Notes: generated by a model from the sequence alone, not told the origin. A stretch of 64,000 nucleotides of DNA from Anas platyrhynchos (GCF_047663525.1 NC_092593.1:25446501-25510500); one strand, 5' to 3'; positions 9,094 to 20,313 are shown, counted from the stretch's first letter. Program-made: numbers and translations.

Positions 9094-9199
9094 GCGGGGA
9101 CGGCGCTGCGCGGCGGCGGCGGCGGCAGCGGCGGCGGGCGGGGAGCGGAGCGGGGGGGGCCGGGGGCCGGGACCGCGCCGCTCGCCCCCGCCCCCCGCC

Positions 9200-9262
9200 G
9201 CGCCTCGCCCCGCCCCGCCCCGCCCCGCCGGGCGCCGCCATCTGCCACCGGGGCCATTGTTC
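9200..9262 (-). promoter_or_regulatory. NEUROD1: NEUROD1 proximal promoter: GC boxes, CAGATGG E-box, SOX site
   Basis: About 110-170 bp upstream of the TATA box lie a tandem run of CCCCGCCCCG units (about 9207-9230, Sp1/KLF-type), an E-box CATCTG at 9239-9244 (CAGATGG on the gene strand), and CCATTGTT at 9254-9261 (AACAATGG, SOX-type). NeuroD1 and neurogenins act on E-boxes in the mammalian NeuroD1 promoter, and Sox/LEF input has also been reported there. The spacing and pairing here are seen directly; binding is inferred. Confidence 0.55.
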
Positions 9263-9581
9263 CGCCCCCCCCCGGGTGGCCCCGGGGCTGCGGGAGGGGA
9301 CCAGAGAGGACGGGAGGGGACGAGGTGGTGGCACCGCGCACCGGCGCGCGGGGATGCGCGACGGCTCCGGGGCTCCCCGCCGCGCCCGCCCCGTCCGTCC
9401 CGCCGCGCCCCCCGCGCCCCCGGCCGGGGTTCCCCCGGCAGCCGGCGCTGCCTCCCCGGCTTGGCTGTCCCCGGCTCCGGGGCTCCGGTTCCCCACCTCC
9501 CCGTCCCTCCCCGGCTCCGGCCTCATGATTGCATCGCTCCAAGCGTCCCTTTTCTCCCCCGGACCCAGACTCCTCCTTCTC

Positions 9582-9587
9582 CATCTG
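9582..9587 (-). promoter_or_regulatory. NEUROD1: Distal promoter E-box CAGATG
   Basis: CATCTG on the plus strand (CCAGATGG on the gene strand) lies about 525 bp above the estimated start site and just before the long pyrimidine tract. It matches the same neurogenic E-box class as 9239-9244. Confidence 0.35.
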
Positions 9588-9620
9588 GCTTCTCATTTGG
9601 CTTCTGCTTGTTTTGCTCCC

Positions 9621-10034
9621 GAATCTTTTTCCCTTTTTCTTTTCCCCTTTTCCCTTTTTCCCTTTTCTTTTTCCCCTTTCCCTTTATCCCCCTTTTTATT
9701 TTTCCGTTTTTCTTTTTCCCTTTCATTTTCCTTCCTTTTCTTTTTCTTTACCTTGTCACTTTTTCGTTTTTCCTTTTCTCTTTTTCGTTTCCTTTCACTT
9801 CCTTTAATTTTCCCCTTCCCCGTTTCCATTTTTTTTTCTGTTTTCCTTTTTATTTCTCTATTTGTCTTTTTTTTATTATTTCTATTTTTTACCTCTTTTT
9901 TGTCTTATTTTGCTTTGTCTTCCTGTTTTCTTTTCCCTTTCATATTTCTATTTTTCCTCTCTTTTCCCTGTTCCTTTATTTTCTTGTCCGTTTTTCTTTT
10001 CCCCTTTTTCTTTTTCCTTTTCTGTCGCTCTTCC
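9621..10034 (+). repeat. Long polypyrimidine tract upstream of NEUROD1
   Basis: About 410 bp made almost entirely of T and C in TTTTCC, TTTTTCCC and CTTTTC phrases, with scattered single purines. On the gene strand it is a GA/AAAAGG-rich polypurine tract. It separates the promoter CpG island from the next island (10035-10760). Irregular phrasing means it is an aged simple repeat and not a fresh microsatellite. Such tracts can form triplex DNA and exclude nucleosomes. The overlapping open frames are compositional. Confidence 0.85.
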
Positions 10035-10760
10035 CCCGCCCCCCCGCGGCGCGACACGCGAGCCGCACGCGTCCCAACCGAGCTGCGCCCCCCCGGCCGC
10101 CCCCAGGGCTCTGCCCCCCTCGCCGGGGGCGCAGCCGGGGCCGGGCCCTGGCCCGGGGGGGGACGGGGGGGGAAGAAGAGCCCTGGAAACGCCTTGCGGC
10201 TGTCCGGAGCGCCGGAGCCGCTCCCGAGGAAATCTCCTGGGTTTGCGGCATTATCTTAATTAAGATAATTGATTCATATTGCACCTGCGAGAGTGCGGGG
10301 AAAGGATGCGTCCCCAAATAGCTCAAAGCTATTGGAGAGGGGAAGCCGCGCTGTGATTTAGCGAGTGATTTACTGCCTGGGCGGCGCGGGCGGGCCGCGC
10401 TCTGTCTCCCCAGCCAGGCACTGCCCGAATGATCCTAAAAACAAACCCCAACCAACCCAAAAGTGCCGCCGCGCCTGGCCCCCGGCCCTGCACTGCACCT
10501 CGGAGCCGCGCTGGGAAAGGGCGAGCGCGGCATTGCCTGCCCGGGGGGCTGCCCCTCGCCCCTCTGCGGCCGGGAGCTGAGCGGAGGGAGGGGAGGGAAG
10601 AGAGGGCAGAGCGTGAGGGAGGGCAGGGGGGCGAAGGAGGGCGCCCCGGAGCCGGGGGTGTCCGGGGGGAGCGCAGCTCGGGGCCGCGGAGCCGAGCTGG
10701 GTGCGCCCGCACCGCGCCAGCTGCTCCCGGGGAGACGCGCGGCGGTGCTGGAAACCGGTG
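10035..10760. promoter_or_regulatory. Second upstream CpG island
   Basis: A CpG-rich segment about 1.0-1.7 kb upstream of NEUROD1 is broken by an AT-rich core at 10247-10285. It contains an inverted CCAAT box (CTATTGG near 10329-10335). No open frame in it resembles a known protein. It may be part of a NEUROD1 regulatory domain or a separate transcript promoter. Confidence 0.5.
10250..10269. promoter_or_regulatory. 20-bp perfect palindrome with paired GATA and homeodomain cores
   Basis: TTATCTTAATTAAGATAA (10251-10268), extended by one matching base each side, is a perfect inverted repeat. It combines two convergent GATA motifs with a central TTAATTAA homeodomain core. It is followed at once by AATTGATTCAT, one mismatch from the Onecut/HNF6 consensus, and by an E-box CACCTG at 10282-10287. 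The AT island is isolated inside CpG-rich DNA, which argues for a kept binding site. Factor identity is inference. Confidence 0.45.
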
Positions 10761-10787
10761 GGAAATGATAGAGGTGCCGTTTCTGCC

Positions 10788-10855
10788 TTTTTTTTTTTTT
10801 TTTTTTTTTCTTTAGAACTCAGTTTATTAATGTTATTGAGCCTTTTTTTTTTTTT
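10788..10855 (+). repeat. Two poly-T runs
   Basis: T22 at 10788-10809 and T13 at 10843-10855 mark the sharp end of the CpG island. They are simple sequence with no role seen. Confidence 0.9.
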
Positions 10856-10889
10856 CCCCGTTAGATAAAGGCTGTCGTTGTTTTAATTC

Positions 10890-11700
10890 TATAAATGTGA
10901 ACTTCTATTTAGTTAATGGAAAAGACGTCGCCACCAAGGTTTAATTATCAGCTTTTTAAATGACTGTTTTAGGCAAGCACACACAATTATGAAATCACAA
11001 TAGATTTAAAATATCGTTCAAATTGATTAAAAACCAAAAACAAATCAGAGAAGTACGTACCATTAAAGCAAATGTCTAAATCGTATTGGTAGGCCAGCTA
11101 CTGCTTGAGCTCGAGTTTAAATAACATCAACAGCCTCTGCTATTGGTGTCAAACCACCTCTGTTATTAGGAAAAAGGTTTCTTATCAGGCGGGATTTAGA
11201 TGCTGTTATAACTGCAAAATTTAATTATTTTTGATCCAGGCATTTACCCCCAGAGTCCCACCTTGTTTAAATAAAGTGTTTTCTTTCCTCTTGAACAAAT
11301 GCATTTCCATTTGAATTAAATATTGATAATTTGACCTTTTAGTTCCTTTAACTAATCAAAAGGAAAAAAAAAAATCCGAATGTAGATCCTAGTGCCTTGC
11401 CCTAGTGGGTCTTTCCGCTTGAATAGACACTGAGATTAAATGAGTCAAACTTCCTCTTTCATTGCACTCTCTTTGCACTAATTGCTTATGCAAAAATGCA
11501 GATTTGTATTAATTAGTAACTCCGCTGATTAGTTCGGTGGTATTTTCACGTAATAAATCATGCCACAGACACGATTTTTGGCACGTCCCCAGTAGTGGCT
11601 CAGGATGCAATAAGTTTTCCATATTAAATAAAATCTTAGACTAAATCTACCTTTTCGTCGCAGGTACACTGTGTACCACCTGCTGTATGCACCTGCTACG
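10890..11700. promoter_or_regulatory. Candidate conserved enhancer, homeodomain/POU-motif-rich
   Basis: This AT-rich non-repetitive stretch 1.8-2.6 kb upstream of NEUROD1 is dense in TAAT-type cores (TTTAATTATCAG, AATTTAATTATTTT, TATTAATTAGTAAC, CTGATTAG), a POU-like TTATGCAAA near 11490, a GACGTC core near 10925, and two CACCTG E-boxes 13 bp apart (11677-11682 and 11690-11695). It has the look of a conserved developmental enhancer. No alignment could be run. Confidence 0.4.
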
Positions 11701-14700
11701 GGAAATTACCTTCTGTCCCTGGCAAGCCTCTTTCCCTTCCTTAATAATGCACTATTCTTCACAGGGTGTAGACTTTAAAATGTGAATCATGAATCACAGA
11801 ATCAAACAATTAGATAAATCTGATGTTATTCTTAACCCTTTCACATGAATAATGCTCATTTTTAAGGGTATGAAACCTATTTAAGATGCATCAGATATAG
11901 AGTTTTTTCTTTTCCTTCCTCTGCCCTGCTATTTGAGCTCCTTTTACAGCACCATTCCCTGCATTGCCCGATTTATAATGCAGAATAACATTTTTTTTTT
12001 CTAGTTCCTTCTCCTTCTTTGAGTTGCAGAGACTGACCTTTTATAAGCAGGACACTGTTTAGCTCGTGTTTTTGTTGAGTACAGAGGCCTCAGCAGAAAG
12101 AAGGCTTCACAGCATCAGTTGTGGCATCTACACGGAACTGAAAACGTCCCCACTTGCCCACATCGTGAAGGCAGTGTGAGACTTTGCAGAGTACACACAG
12201 GCTGATGTGGCCGGTATCTTAGATCTACAGCTGAAAAAATTTTTTCCAAATTATTTCCCAAATTACCCCAGATAGTACCTGTCTGTCTGTTCCCCTCGGA
12301 CAGGGTTGTTTGTGCTTCACACCTTTTCCCAAGCCAGTCAGCACAACAAATACCCCTGCCAGCTCAGCCCTTGGAAAGAAGAATAAGAGCTTCCAACTGA
12401 ATACAAAAGAAGCAGACGCTGGTATTATTTCCTTGTAGGTGACAATTTTGGGCGCAGATTCTAAAGAAACCTTTGCCTTGCTCCTGCCAGCCTCCCACTT
12501 GTGTGCAGGGCTGCTGCTGCAAACAAGCCTGCAGGATCTGGCCTTTGGCCCCCAGTCTAACCAGTGCGATGGGGTGGAAGAGCAGCACGCACAGGTGCCA
12601 GCAGATTATCCAAAGCTTTGCTGAGATTAAAATCTTGTCTCAATATGAGTTATTGCATATTCTCTAAATAGAAATCTCCTTAGTGGTGGCTTTAAAGGGT
12701 CTGCTTTTGTTTTCCCCTGAGAGAAAATAATGGTTGAACTGCAGGCTATACAGATAATAGCTTGCACATTCATTCCCTATGGCCATGTGAGCTGAACATT
12801 TTGCAAAAATTTGCAGTTCCTAGCAAAAAATCTCAATTTGTTTAGTGTTCCTTTCTTCAAGAGAGAAAGCAAAAGTCAAAACACTCTTACTGCGTTACAC
12901 TAAAAATGATCCTGATTAATTTCAGAACATGGATACTTATTTTAGCTATATCCCAAGAACAAAACAAGGAAGGTTAAATCAATGATCCAGTGGGATGGAA
13001 AAAGAGATTCAAATAATCATTAAATCTTATTACATAATGCGGCTTTGTTTTTACCTCTCAGAGTGAGTTCACACCTGGGTTTGGGCTTTAAGTGCTCCAC
13101 AGTGAGCTGGGCATGATGGAGAATCAATCGTTTTCCCATCACAGCACAGTGCAGCCTCGACATCTGGAGAACCAAACCAGTCAAATGAAACACTTTCTAA
13201 GCACTGTAAGTGTATATGAGGATATTCTCCATTTCATTCAGTGCTACATTTTGAGTGGTTGCCTTCCTAAGCCATCCCTTTATTCAACCTGAAGTTAGCC
13301 ACATAAATGCCACTAGCATTTCACAATAGTGCAGGATACTCCCAAGAAAGTGTGTTGTCACATATGACAGCTCCTCAGCAGTGCTAGCACTGCATGGCAT
13401 GTACGATGGGGTGCAGAGGGAACTAGTGATGCTTGCATTGTTGCTCCTAGCAAAGCCTGCAAACAAGCCCATGCTATAGTTGCTATTGTCCATGGTGCAA
13501 ACTCTTTCACAGAACAGGGGGCTGCAACTGAAGAAGCAACTCCATGCGGTCATCTGGTAGTCAGCCTTCAACAACCTGCTCTTCTCCAACTTCCCACCCT
13601 GATAAGATTCTTGAACTGTCTTAACAGTCCACTGCAGTTACAACCTGTTCTCATGCAATGTTCTCCATTATGGCATCCTAATATTCATTTAAATAAGTTA
13701 TATAAATATTAAAGCCATAGGACAGTGACCTAGAACAACATACACATAAACAGCCTGTAGTGACACTCCAAGGACTTTCAAAGGCAAGTTTCCTCTAAGA
13801 TCAAAAAGAAAGCTGAAATACAAAATATTTTATTGTAAATTCTTGTGGAAAATTAACTTTCTCTGATCTTGCAGTAAGGAAGATAAAAGGGGCCAAGCAC
13901 CTGAGACTTGTAAGCTTTGTTTGGGTGCTCGGTGTATAAGAATTGAGGGTCATTGACTTTAAGTAATTGTGGGAGAAAGGTGGGCAAGCTGGGGAAAAAA
14001 AAAAAAGAGGGGGACTAGGAATGATCTACACACCACAGGGTGCCAGGTGCCCTTTACAGGAGTTATGGCATGAGTTATGGCATTGCCGGGGAAGCAATTG
14101 CTAAGGATGTTCTGGAGGGAGTCATCTCACAGGGAGAGGTCCTGAATGCAGCGCTCCAGCCAAGGCTCCAGGAGGGAGCAGACTTCAGAGGTGCAGGGGC
14201 TGAAGCACATGCCACCAGGCACACACACGCTTCTCTCCTGTGCCCAGGTAAACCTTTCATAGAAGTCACTCCTGCCCAGGAAAGGGCTGCTTTTTGCTAG
14301 TCATCTTCTGAGGCCAAAGAAAAGCATGTCCCAGAAAGCTGTAGCACTTTCGTCTGCTTTAGTCCTTCTGTCAGAATTTTCTTCTTGCTGCTGAGCCTTG
14401 GCTTGGTTTATGTGGATTCCCAAGAGAGGAAGAACATGCTGGTAAATCACTGTCTTTCCTCCACAACTGAGCTCCAGTTACATGCCACTATGGTAATATA
14501 AATATTTACTCATTTTGTCCCTCTTCACCCTTGTAAGAGGATAAGAGCATCTGGCCCTTTGTTAGTAGTCTATTGTCAATTTGCTGGAGCATCCACTTGT
14601 TTATGCTCACTTGTACAAGAACACATAAATAACCTTCCTCTCCTCTGTTCTGCAGAGCACAGCCACTGCTGAAAGTCGGTGTTAAACCTACTCTTCTAGT

Positions 14701-17340
14701 GGGAGTGGAGAACTCCTCTGAATGCATGCAGAGCTGTGTTTGCCTGTACAAAGCACAAGGCAGTGGAGAGCAAATCCATGATTTTTGCATTTCCATAAAT
14801 TTATCCTGGCACTTCATGCTACAATGACTGCTACAATCTTGTTGGTGACACAGAAAACCTCAAAACCAGCAGCAGGGCAATGGAGAAACAGATGTAACAT
14901 CTTTTCAAATTGACTGGAAGTGTAGTGGAAGCAGAAATATAGAGCCTCCCAGTACAATGTATTTCTGAAGATCTAGTTCAGACTGTCATTTGCAGTCCTT
15001 CTGTATCCATCTCATCTTTACATAGACCAGCGCTCTGCAAAGCTATCAGTAAATAGAACGACTGTGTATTCTTTCTGAAGTTAATTTAAAGCTTGTAGTT
15101 GTCCATGTTGATTTTGATTTAGAGCAAGAAATCTCATTTGAGAATGTAAGAGAAATTATTCCCTCTAGAATTAAAAAGCATCTTTTTGTTTGTTTGTTTT
15201 TGTTTTTGTATGTTTATTACTTTAACTGCTAGAAGGTTCAAAGGCTCAAAGTTCAAATAGCAAGATTTTCTATCTCAATAATTTTTTATTTCTATATTAT
15301 ATTCTATTTCCATTATGTTCTAAGTTATACTTGAAATGTATAAAATGTAGATATAATTAGAGTCTCTTTGCAATTTCAGTTGTGTCAGCTATATAATCAA
15401 GTCCATGGGTAATTTATAGCTGTATCTATCCACAAGTAGTTAAAAGTTTATTGGGTCTACTTGATTTCAAATTACCTGTTGAAGTTTGGCACAGCTCATT
15501 CAATAACTAATGTGAGCCAGTGCATGTAGGAGCTCTGATCTCCTCTGTCAGCTGCAGAGCAGGTCTGCAGATCCATCGGCAGCACCATTGCTTTCCCATC
15601 CTTCGGTGAGAGGCTTTGTCCTGAGAAAACCAGCCTGACTGTGACAACGTAGGTGCATGCTTAATGGCAGGCTTGTAAGGGATCTTAATAAAGCCAGGGT
15701 GGTTGCTTGCACATCTTTGAGCTCACAAATTTACAGAGCCAGAAGCAAAGCAGTATTTCACCAAGCTTTTGAAATGGATAAGCACTCAGTTTTTGCTGCC
15801 TTCTCGTGTGCAGTCAGACAAATGAAACAGCTTGCTGCTGCTCAGAGAGGGAGAGCTCATTCCTTCCACCTCCTCTTCCATTTCTCCCTTTCCTTTGCTC
15901 TCAGAGCAACCTGCTCCACCTCATGAGATAGATCGGTTGCTGGTGTGACTGAGCCAAGAGAACTCCTCACCACTTCAGGAGTTACAGCTCTTGGCAGACC
16001 TGACGGACACCTTCAGGTGCAAGGCGAGGAGTAGGAAGCAAAGCTGGGAGCAGAATAAGGAAAAGAAGAGATGGGGAAAGGGGTGAAAGAGCCCCTTGCT
16101 TTTTCTGCTGCAATGAGATGTTACATCGAGGCATTGTGTTTTGGGGAACTGAACCATTTTATTCTCTTGCTAAAGTATCCAGGATGGACCTGCTGAAGTG
16201 TGATTGGCAAGCTAGATGAACCTTTGATGTGGCCCAGTATGAGAATTATTCTCTTTTTATCCTTGTTTTTAGAAACCTGTCAGTGGCAGAAGGTAACTCT
16301 TGCCATTCCCAGACTTTTGATCTCTGAAACAGCTTCAGTGAGGCTGAAGTCTCTCTCTGGGTGGCTTAAGCCCACTTCATCCTGTGCGCTGTGCCATCCA
16401 TCTGCAGTGTGTTGCCTTCTGACTCCAAGTTCACCCTCGTGTGTCACTGCCTGCTAGTCCTGCCTGAAGGACAGACGGCACAAGGCTGCTTAGAGCTACA
16501 TTCTTAGTTTGAAGAGATGGTAGCCCTCACTCATATGGTAGCAGCATTGTTTGAGTCAGAAACCAAACTAGCAAGTTCCATGGGGAAGAAAATGTCTGCC
16601 AAGATGTTTTTTTCACAGCAGGTTGGAAAAGTTTCTGTAAAAGGATTGACTAAGTGTTTTTTTGGAAAGAAACATGCAGGAGCTGGTGTCAGACTCAGAG
16701 AAGCTGGTCTTCAGGATCCATCCCTGATGGCACATGACTTCTATGCATCTCTGCAGCTAACTCCTCCTTCCAAGGTGTAACCAGCATGACCAATGTACGA
16801 TCACTTTCAACTGTCTTATGTTTTGACTGAACTGATTATGATCAGAAGCTTGTTTCTAGCAGTCTTAATATTATTATTTATTTGGTTACAAAAATTAGTA
16901 TTTTGTGCCAGTCCTTTCTATAAAGAAATGAAAACATCTTTACTTTAAACGTCCAGAATTGCTGGGTAAATCTCATATATAGCACAATGCACTTAATCAT
17001 GTCTTTTTAATTATTTTTATTTTTATTTTGTTTTGTTTCTAGTTGAATGCAAGAGAAGAAGCCTTCATTTCTTTGCATATAGGTGTAAATTGGAAATAGT
17101 ATTCTTGACCATGATGTGAGATTGTTTACAAGGAACTGAAAAAAGCCTTCAATGAGATATAGGCATTAGAACACGAGATGAAGTGAGAAAATAGATTTGA
17201 TCAAATATTTTGCTTCATAGAGGCAGCAGAAAAGGAATTGAGCACCTGTGCAGAAGTTGGCTTTGGCGTCTTATGCTGTGGGGGGTGATGAATGGCGATG
17301 AGGGCAGCGCTGTGCAGATGCGTGGGAGGGGTGGGGGAGG
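11701..17340. other. Gene-desert sequence, no gene seen
   Basis: Mixed single-copy-looking DNA with a short A-run at 13993-14005 and a TTTG-type simple repeat at 15183-15213. Open frames up to about 103 codons do not resemble known proteins. No CR1 copy or RNA gene was recognised. Confidence 0.5.
15183..15213 (+). repeat. (TTTG)n-like simple repeat
   Basis: T-rich stretch with several TTTG and TTTTTG units. Confidence 0.85.
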
Positions 17341-17480
17341 CAATGAAACAAGGTAACTTCGAGCCATTTCTCTGCTCATTTAGCTACTGCACTCCCGATC
17401 AAATTTCCACATTTATTAGGGAAGATGAAGAATGTCTCCAATTTATACCAGCTGCCGGTTGCCTTACACAATTAAAATGT
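17341..17480. promoter_or_regulatory. Possible conserved non-coding element
   Basis: The text around GCTCATTTAGCTACTGCAC, CACATTTATTAGGG, a CAGCTG E-box near 17449 and CACAATTAAAATG is non-repetitive and motif-dense in an otherwise ordinary region. This is by-eye pattern recognition only. Confidence 0.2.
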
Positions 17481-19469
17481 GCAGAGAGGTACCACGGTGC
17501 TCTGTGGTCTGCAGGGCACAGCCTGCGGTGTGGATCTGCACTTGGCCCTGCACTGGGGGAACGGGACCAGCAGCAGCTTGCCTTCCCTCCGGCCTCTGTC
17601 GCCATCGGGGCTCAGAGCAGTAGTGCTGGCGACTCTGGGCTTGTCATCCAGGACTGTGCACAGAGCAGGGTTTTCTCTACGGACTCTTGATTCTGGTCTG
17701 GAATAGCAGTAGTAACCACAGCATGAATACCTTTTTCTCTCTGCCACCATCTTCAACTCATCTCAACATGTATATATATCCCTAAAGACAGCACAGAAGT
17801 TCCTGTAAAGTTGGCAAATGATGTGGTGGTAGAAATCCTCTCTTGCTTCCTTCTCTCTTCTCCTTCACAACCTTGTTTGGTTTCTCTGGCAGAAAATAAA
17901 GGGAAGTCCTGTTGCTGTGTACCAAATAGAGCAAATATTTGTGAGATAATGAAAAGAAACAAACTACATCCCGCTAAAAATCTCTTTTCATGTTTACATT
18001 TGTTTGCATGAATATCTTTCTTACACATATTCTAGAAGTGAAATGGCAATGCTCCATGTGCTCCATTTACATGTTCATAAGTAAATTTATATATATACAT
18101 GTGTTGAAGGATAACAATGTATATGTTCATGGCTATTAGTATCCTTCATCATTTACGTATTACTATAGCTCCCAATGAAGCTCCATCAGAAACTAGGACC
18201 TTACCATCTTTACTATTATAAACGGAAAATTAGAGGTAATCTAATCCGTTACTTCAAGACCCAGCTACTGCAGAAATATGCTGGCAAGCTGAATGATGAT
18301 TGTTATAAATCAGTAAATAACATGCATGAAACTGTATATTGTCTCAGAAAACTCAAATTCACAAACTGACTTTGAATTTGTGAAAATATAAAACAATGCA
18401 AAAGGTACCTCTCCTGGATAACATCTTTTTCTAGGAAAGACTTGCATAGTTTTTGCTATTTTGGTTTGGTTTTGTTTGGTTGTGTTGTTTGCTTGTTTGT
18501 GTTTTCTATTTAGCTCTCAAGCGTGGTGGTGAAGACTCTAAAAATCAAACAAGTACCATACCTAGTAAATGTCATCTTTTTTTAGCTTGTCTACAACCTA
18601 CAAGTTTTCATCTTCTCAAGTCTTTTCTTTAACTACAACACTGCTGAACTTCTTTCAAATATAAGAGTTTATGAACAAAAAGGATGCTACTGAGAAGGTT
18701 TCACAATTGCTGCTTTCTGGTGGGATAATGAATTCACTTTGAACAGAAATATACTTCTGACTGAAAACATGCAGTTCTGCGACATCTCATGGAAATATGT
18801 TTGTGAAATACTAGTGGAAAATACAAAAGATTTTCTACTGATAAGAAAAAAAAAATTAAAAAGTCATGCTCAGTAAATATTTAAAAAGATATTCTTGGCT
18901 TCACAGTGAATTTCAGTAAAAATAAATTTGTGTCTTAAAATGCTAAGCAGTGATTTCAGACAGATTTCTAGTGATTTAATGGCAACTGAAGGGGTGTAAA
19001 ACTTCAGAGTCAGTAGCAGTTAGACAAGAAGAAACTACCAATATATAATATTTTGGTGGCAAAGGGCAATTATTACAGAAAATGTAGAGATTACATGATG
19101 GAAACATTCATATCTCTTTCTCCCTGAAAGCTGTCTCTTCGATAGCTTCTCATGAAGACAGATGAAAATGTCTTCAGCATGATCTAAATTGCACGTAAGC
19201 CTCAGGGTTTCACTTCATGTTTTCTGATGCGTCTCGGATCAGGCTTTGTTTTAGGATGTGTGATGGTATAGGACCATTAACCGTTACCAGTAAGTGCTAA
19301 TGTTAATTACACTAAGCACAATTCTCCAGTTGGTCCATCTGTTATTCATTTTTTCTGTTACCTACTTTTGTTTGGGGTTTCCTCTTTACTCCAAGACATT
19401 TTCTAGCTTTCTTCTGGGTTTATTTAAATAACGTAAATTGTCACACTTCAACAAAATACATTTATACTT
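17481..19469. other. Non-coding, no gene seen
   Basis: AT-rich desert sequence with short frames only. Nothing recognisable was found. Confidence 0.5.
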
Positions 19470-19498
19470 AAAAAAAAAAAAAAAAAGAAAGAAAAAAG
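19470..19498 (+). repeat. Poly-A run
   Basis: A16 followed by GAAAGAAAAAAGAG. No retroposed gene body was seen on either side. Confidence 0.9.
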
Positions 19499-19769
19499 AG
19501 GTTCGTGTTTTCAGGTGATTTTTTGAGGTTATTTTGACATGTGTTTTTAATGTTTAGCTATAGTCTTATACCTGAATGCTTAATGATATTGATGTCTTGT
19601 ACCTCAGGATATTTTTGGACGAAGTTGGGCAGGTTTGCTCACGTTTGAACCCCGCATTTTGCTTCTTTGCCGTCATCGTGTTAGAAGCGAGCCGGTTTCT
19701 GTTTCCCTCGCTTCCTTTGCCTTATCTTTTTCAGATCCTTTTCTGCTGAAAGCGGTATTTTCAGCGTTA

Positions 19770-19975
19770 TTCCCCTGCTGCGGCTCTTCGGGAGGGAGCT
19801 CTGCTCTCCCACCGCCCCGGGAAAGAGGCGAAGGGCGCAGGTTGCGCCCCCGCGCAGCTCCGCGCAGCTCCGCGCAGCCCGGCTCGGCCCCGCCGCCGCG
19901 GCCACGGGCGCGCAGCTCCCCCTGCAGGGCGCCCAGGGCATCCTGCACCGCGCCTCGACGGGAGAACACCGAAAT
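19770..19975. promoter_or_regulatory. Isolated CpG island in the desert
   Basis: A short island with sharp edges includes three tandem 10-bp units of CGCGCAGCTC type (19851-19880). It lies 11 kb from NEUROD1 and overlaps no known coding frame. It is followed by a TATA box 30 bp past its right edge, so a promoter reading toward plus is the simplest explanation. Confidence 0.6.
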
Positions 19976-20003
19976 AACAACAAAAAACAGCGCAACACAT
20001 TTG

Positions 20004-20011
20004 TATAAATA
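20004..20011 (+). promoter_or_regulatory. Candidate TATA box of an unknown transcript
   Basis: TATAAATA in the context TTGTATAAATAG lies just past the right edge of the CpG island. It predicts a start site near 20034. The local sequence is AT-rich (several AAATA phrases), so chance is possible. Confidence 0.35.
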
Positions 20012-20033
20012 GAAAATAAATACTTAAATAAAT

Positions 20034-20246
20034 TCCCCCTCCCGCGAAGTATCTCAGCCTTTCGCTGGCTGGCAGCATGCTGCACTGCAGCTCACAAGGT
20101 CCGGGAATGTAACTGGAAGGACTTTGTAGAGAAACTTGACTAGCTGGCTTTTGGGATAATTTCAGAGCTCGGGAGCTGAACACAAAGAACGTTTAGAGAG
20201 TACAGCTTGGAGCGGGGACATGTTTTCCTCCTGCATTCAGTGGGAG
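20034..20246 (+). ncRNA. Hypothetical first exon of a long non-coding RNA
   Basis: The span runs from the start predicted by the TATA box to a consensus-perfect splice donor, GGGAG|GTAAGCAG, at 20246/20247. There is no substantial open frame and no known homologue. The claim rests on CpG island, TATA box and donor being in the right order and spacing. No acceptor or second exon was identified. Transcription is inference. Confidence 0.25.
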
Positions 20247-20313
20247 GTAAGCAGTGAACCAGCCTGGAAAAATGCTTTGTCTGTAAAGTGTGAGTTTTCA
20301 TAAATCTCGAGAT

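Larger units (their letters stand above)
7440..9530. promoter_or_regulatory. NEUROD1: Main NEUROD1 CpG island
   Basis: CpG density is very high from the end of the coding exon through the 5'-UTR intron, exon 1 and promoter, and drops at the pyrimidine tract near 9600. An island covering the whole gene body is typical of developmental transcription-factor loci held under Polycomb control. That interpretation is inference. Confidence 0.8.

Noticed and set aside
8910..10321. Plus-strand frames of 449 and 354 codons through the promoter and pyrimidine tract
   Set aside because: They translate GC-rich DNA and then a Phe/Ser/Pro run from the T/C tract. The open length follows from lack of stop codons in such composition.
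10788..10820. Poly-T followed by CTTTAG as a splice acceptor
   Set aside because: Any poly-T ending in AG looks like this. There is no exon or transcript context.
11790..11815. AATCACAGAATCA resembling a CR1 tail
   Set aside because: The match stops after about 13 bp and the next bases diverge from CR1.
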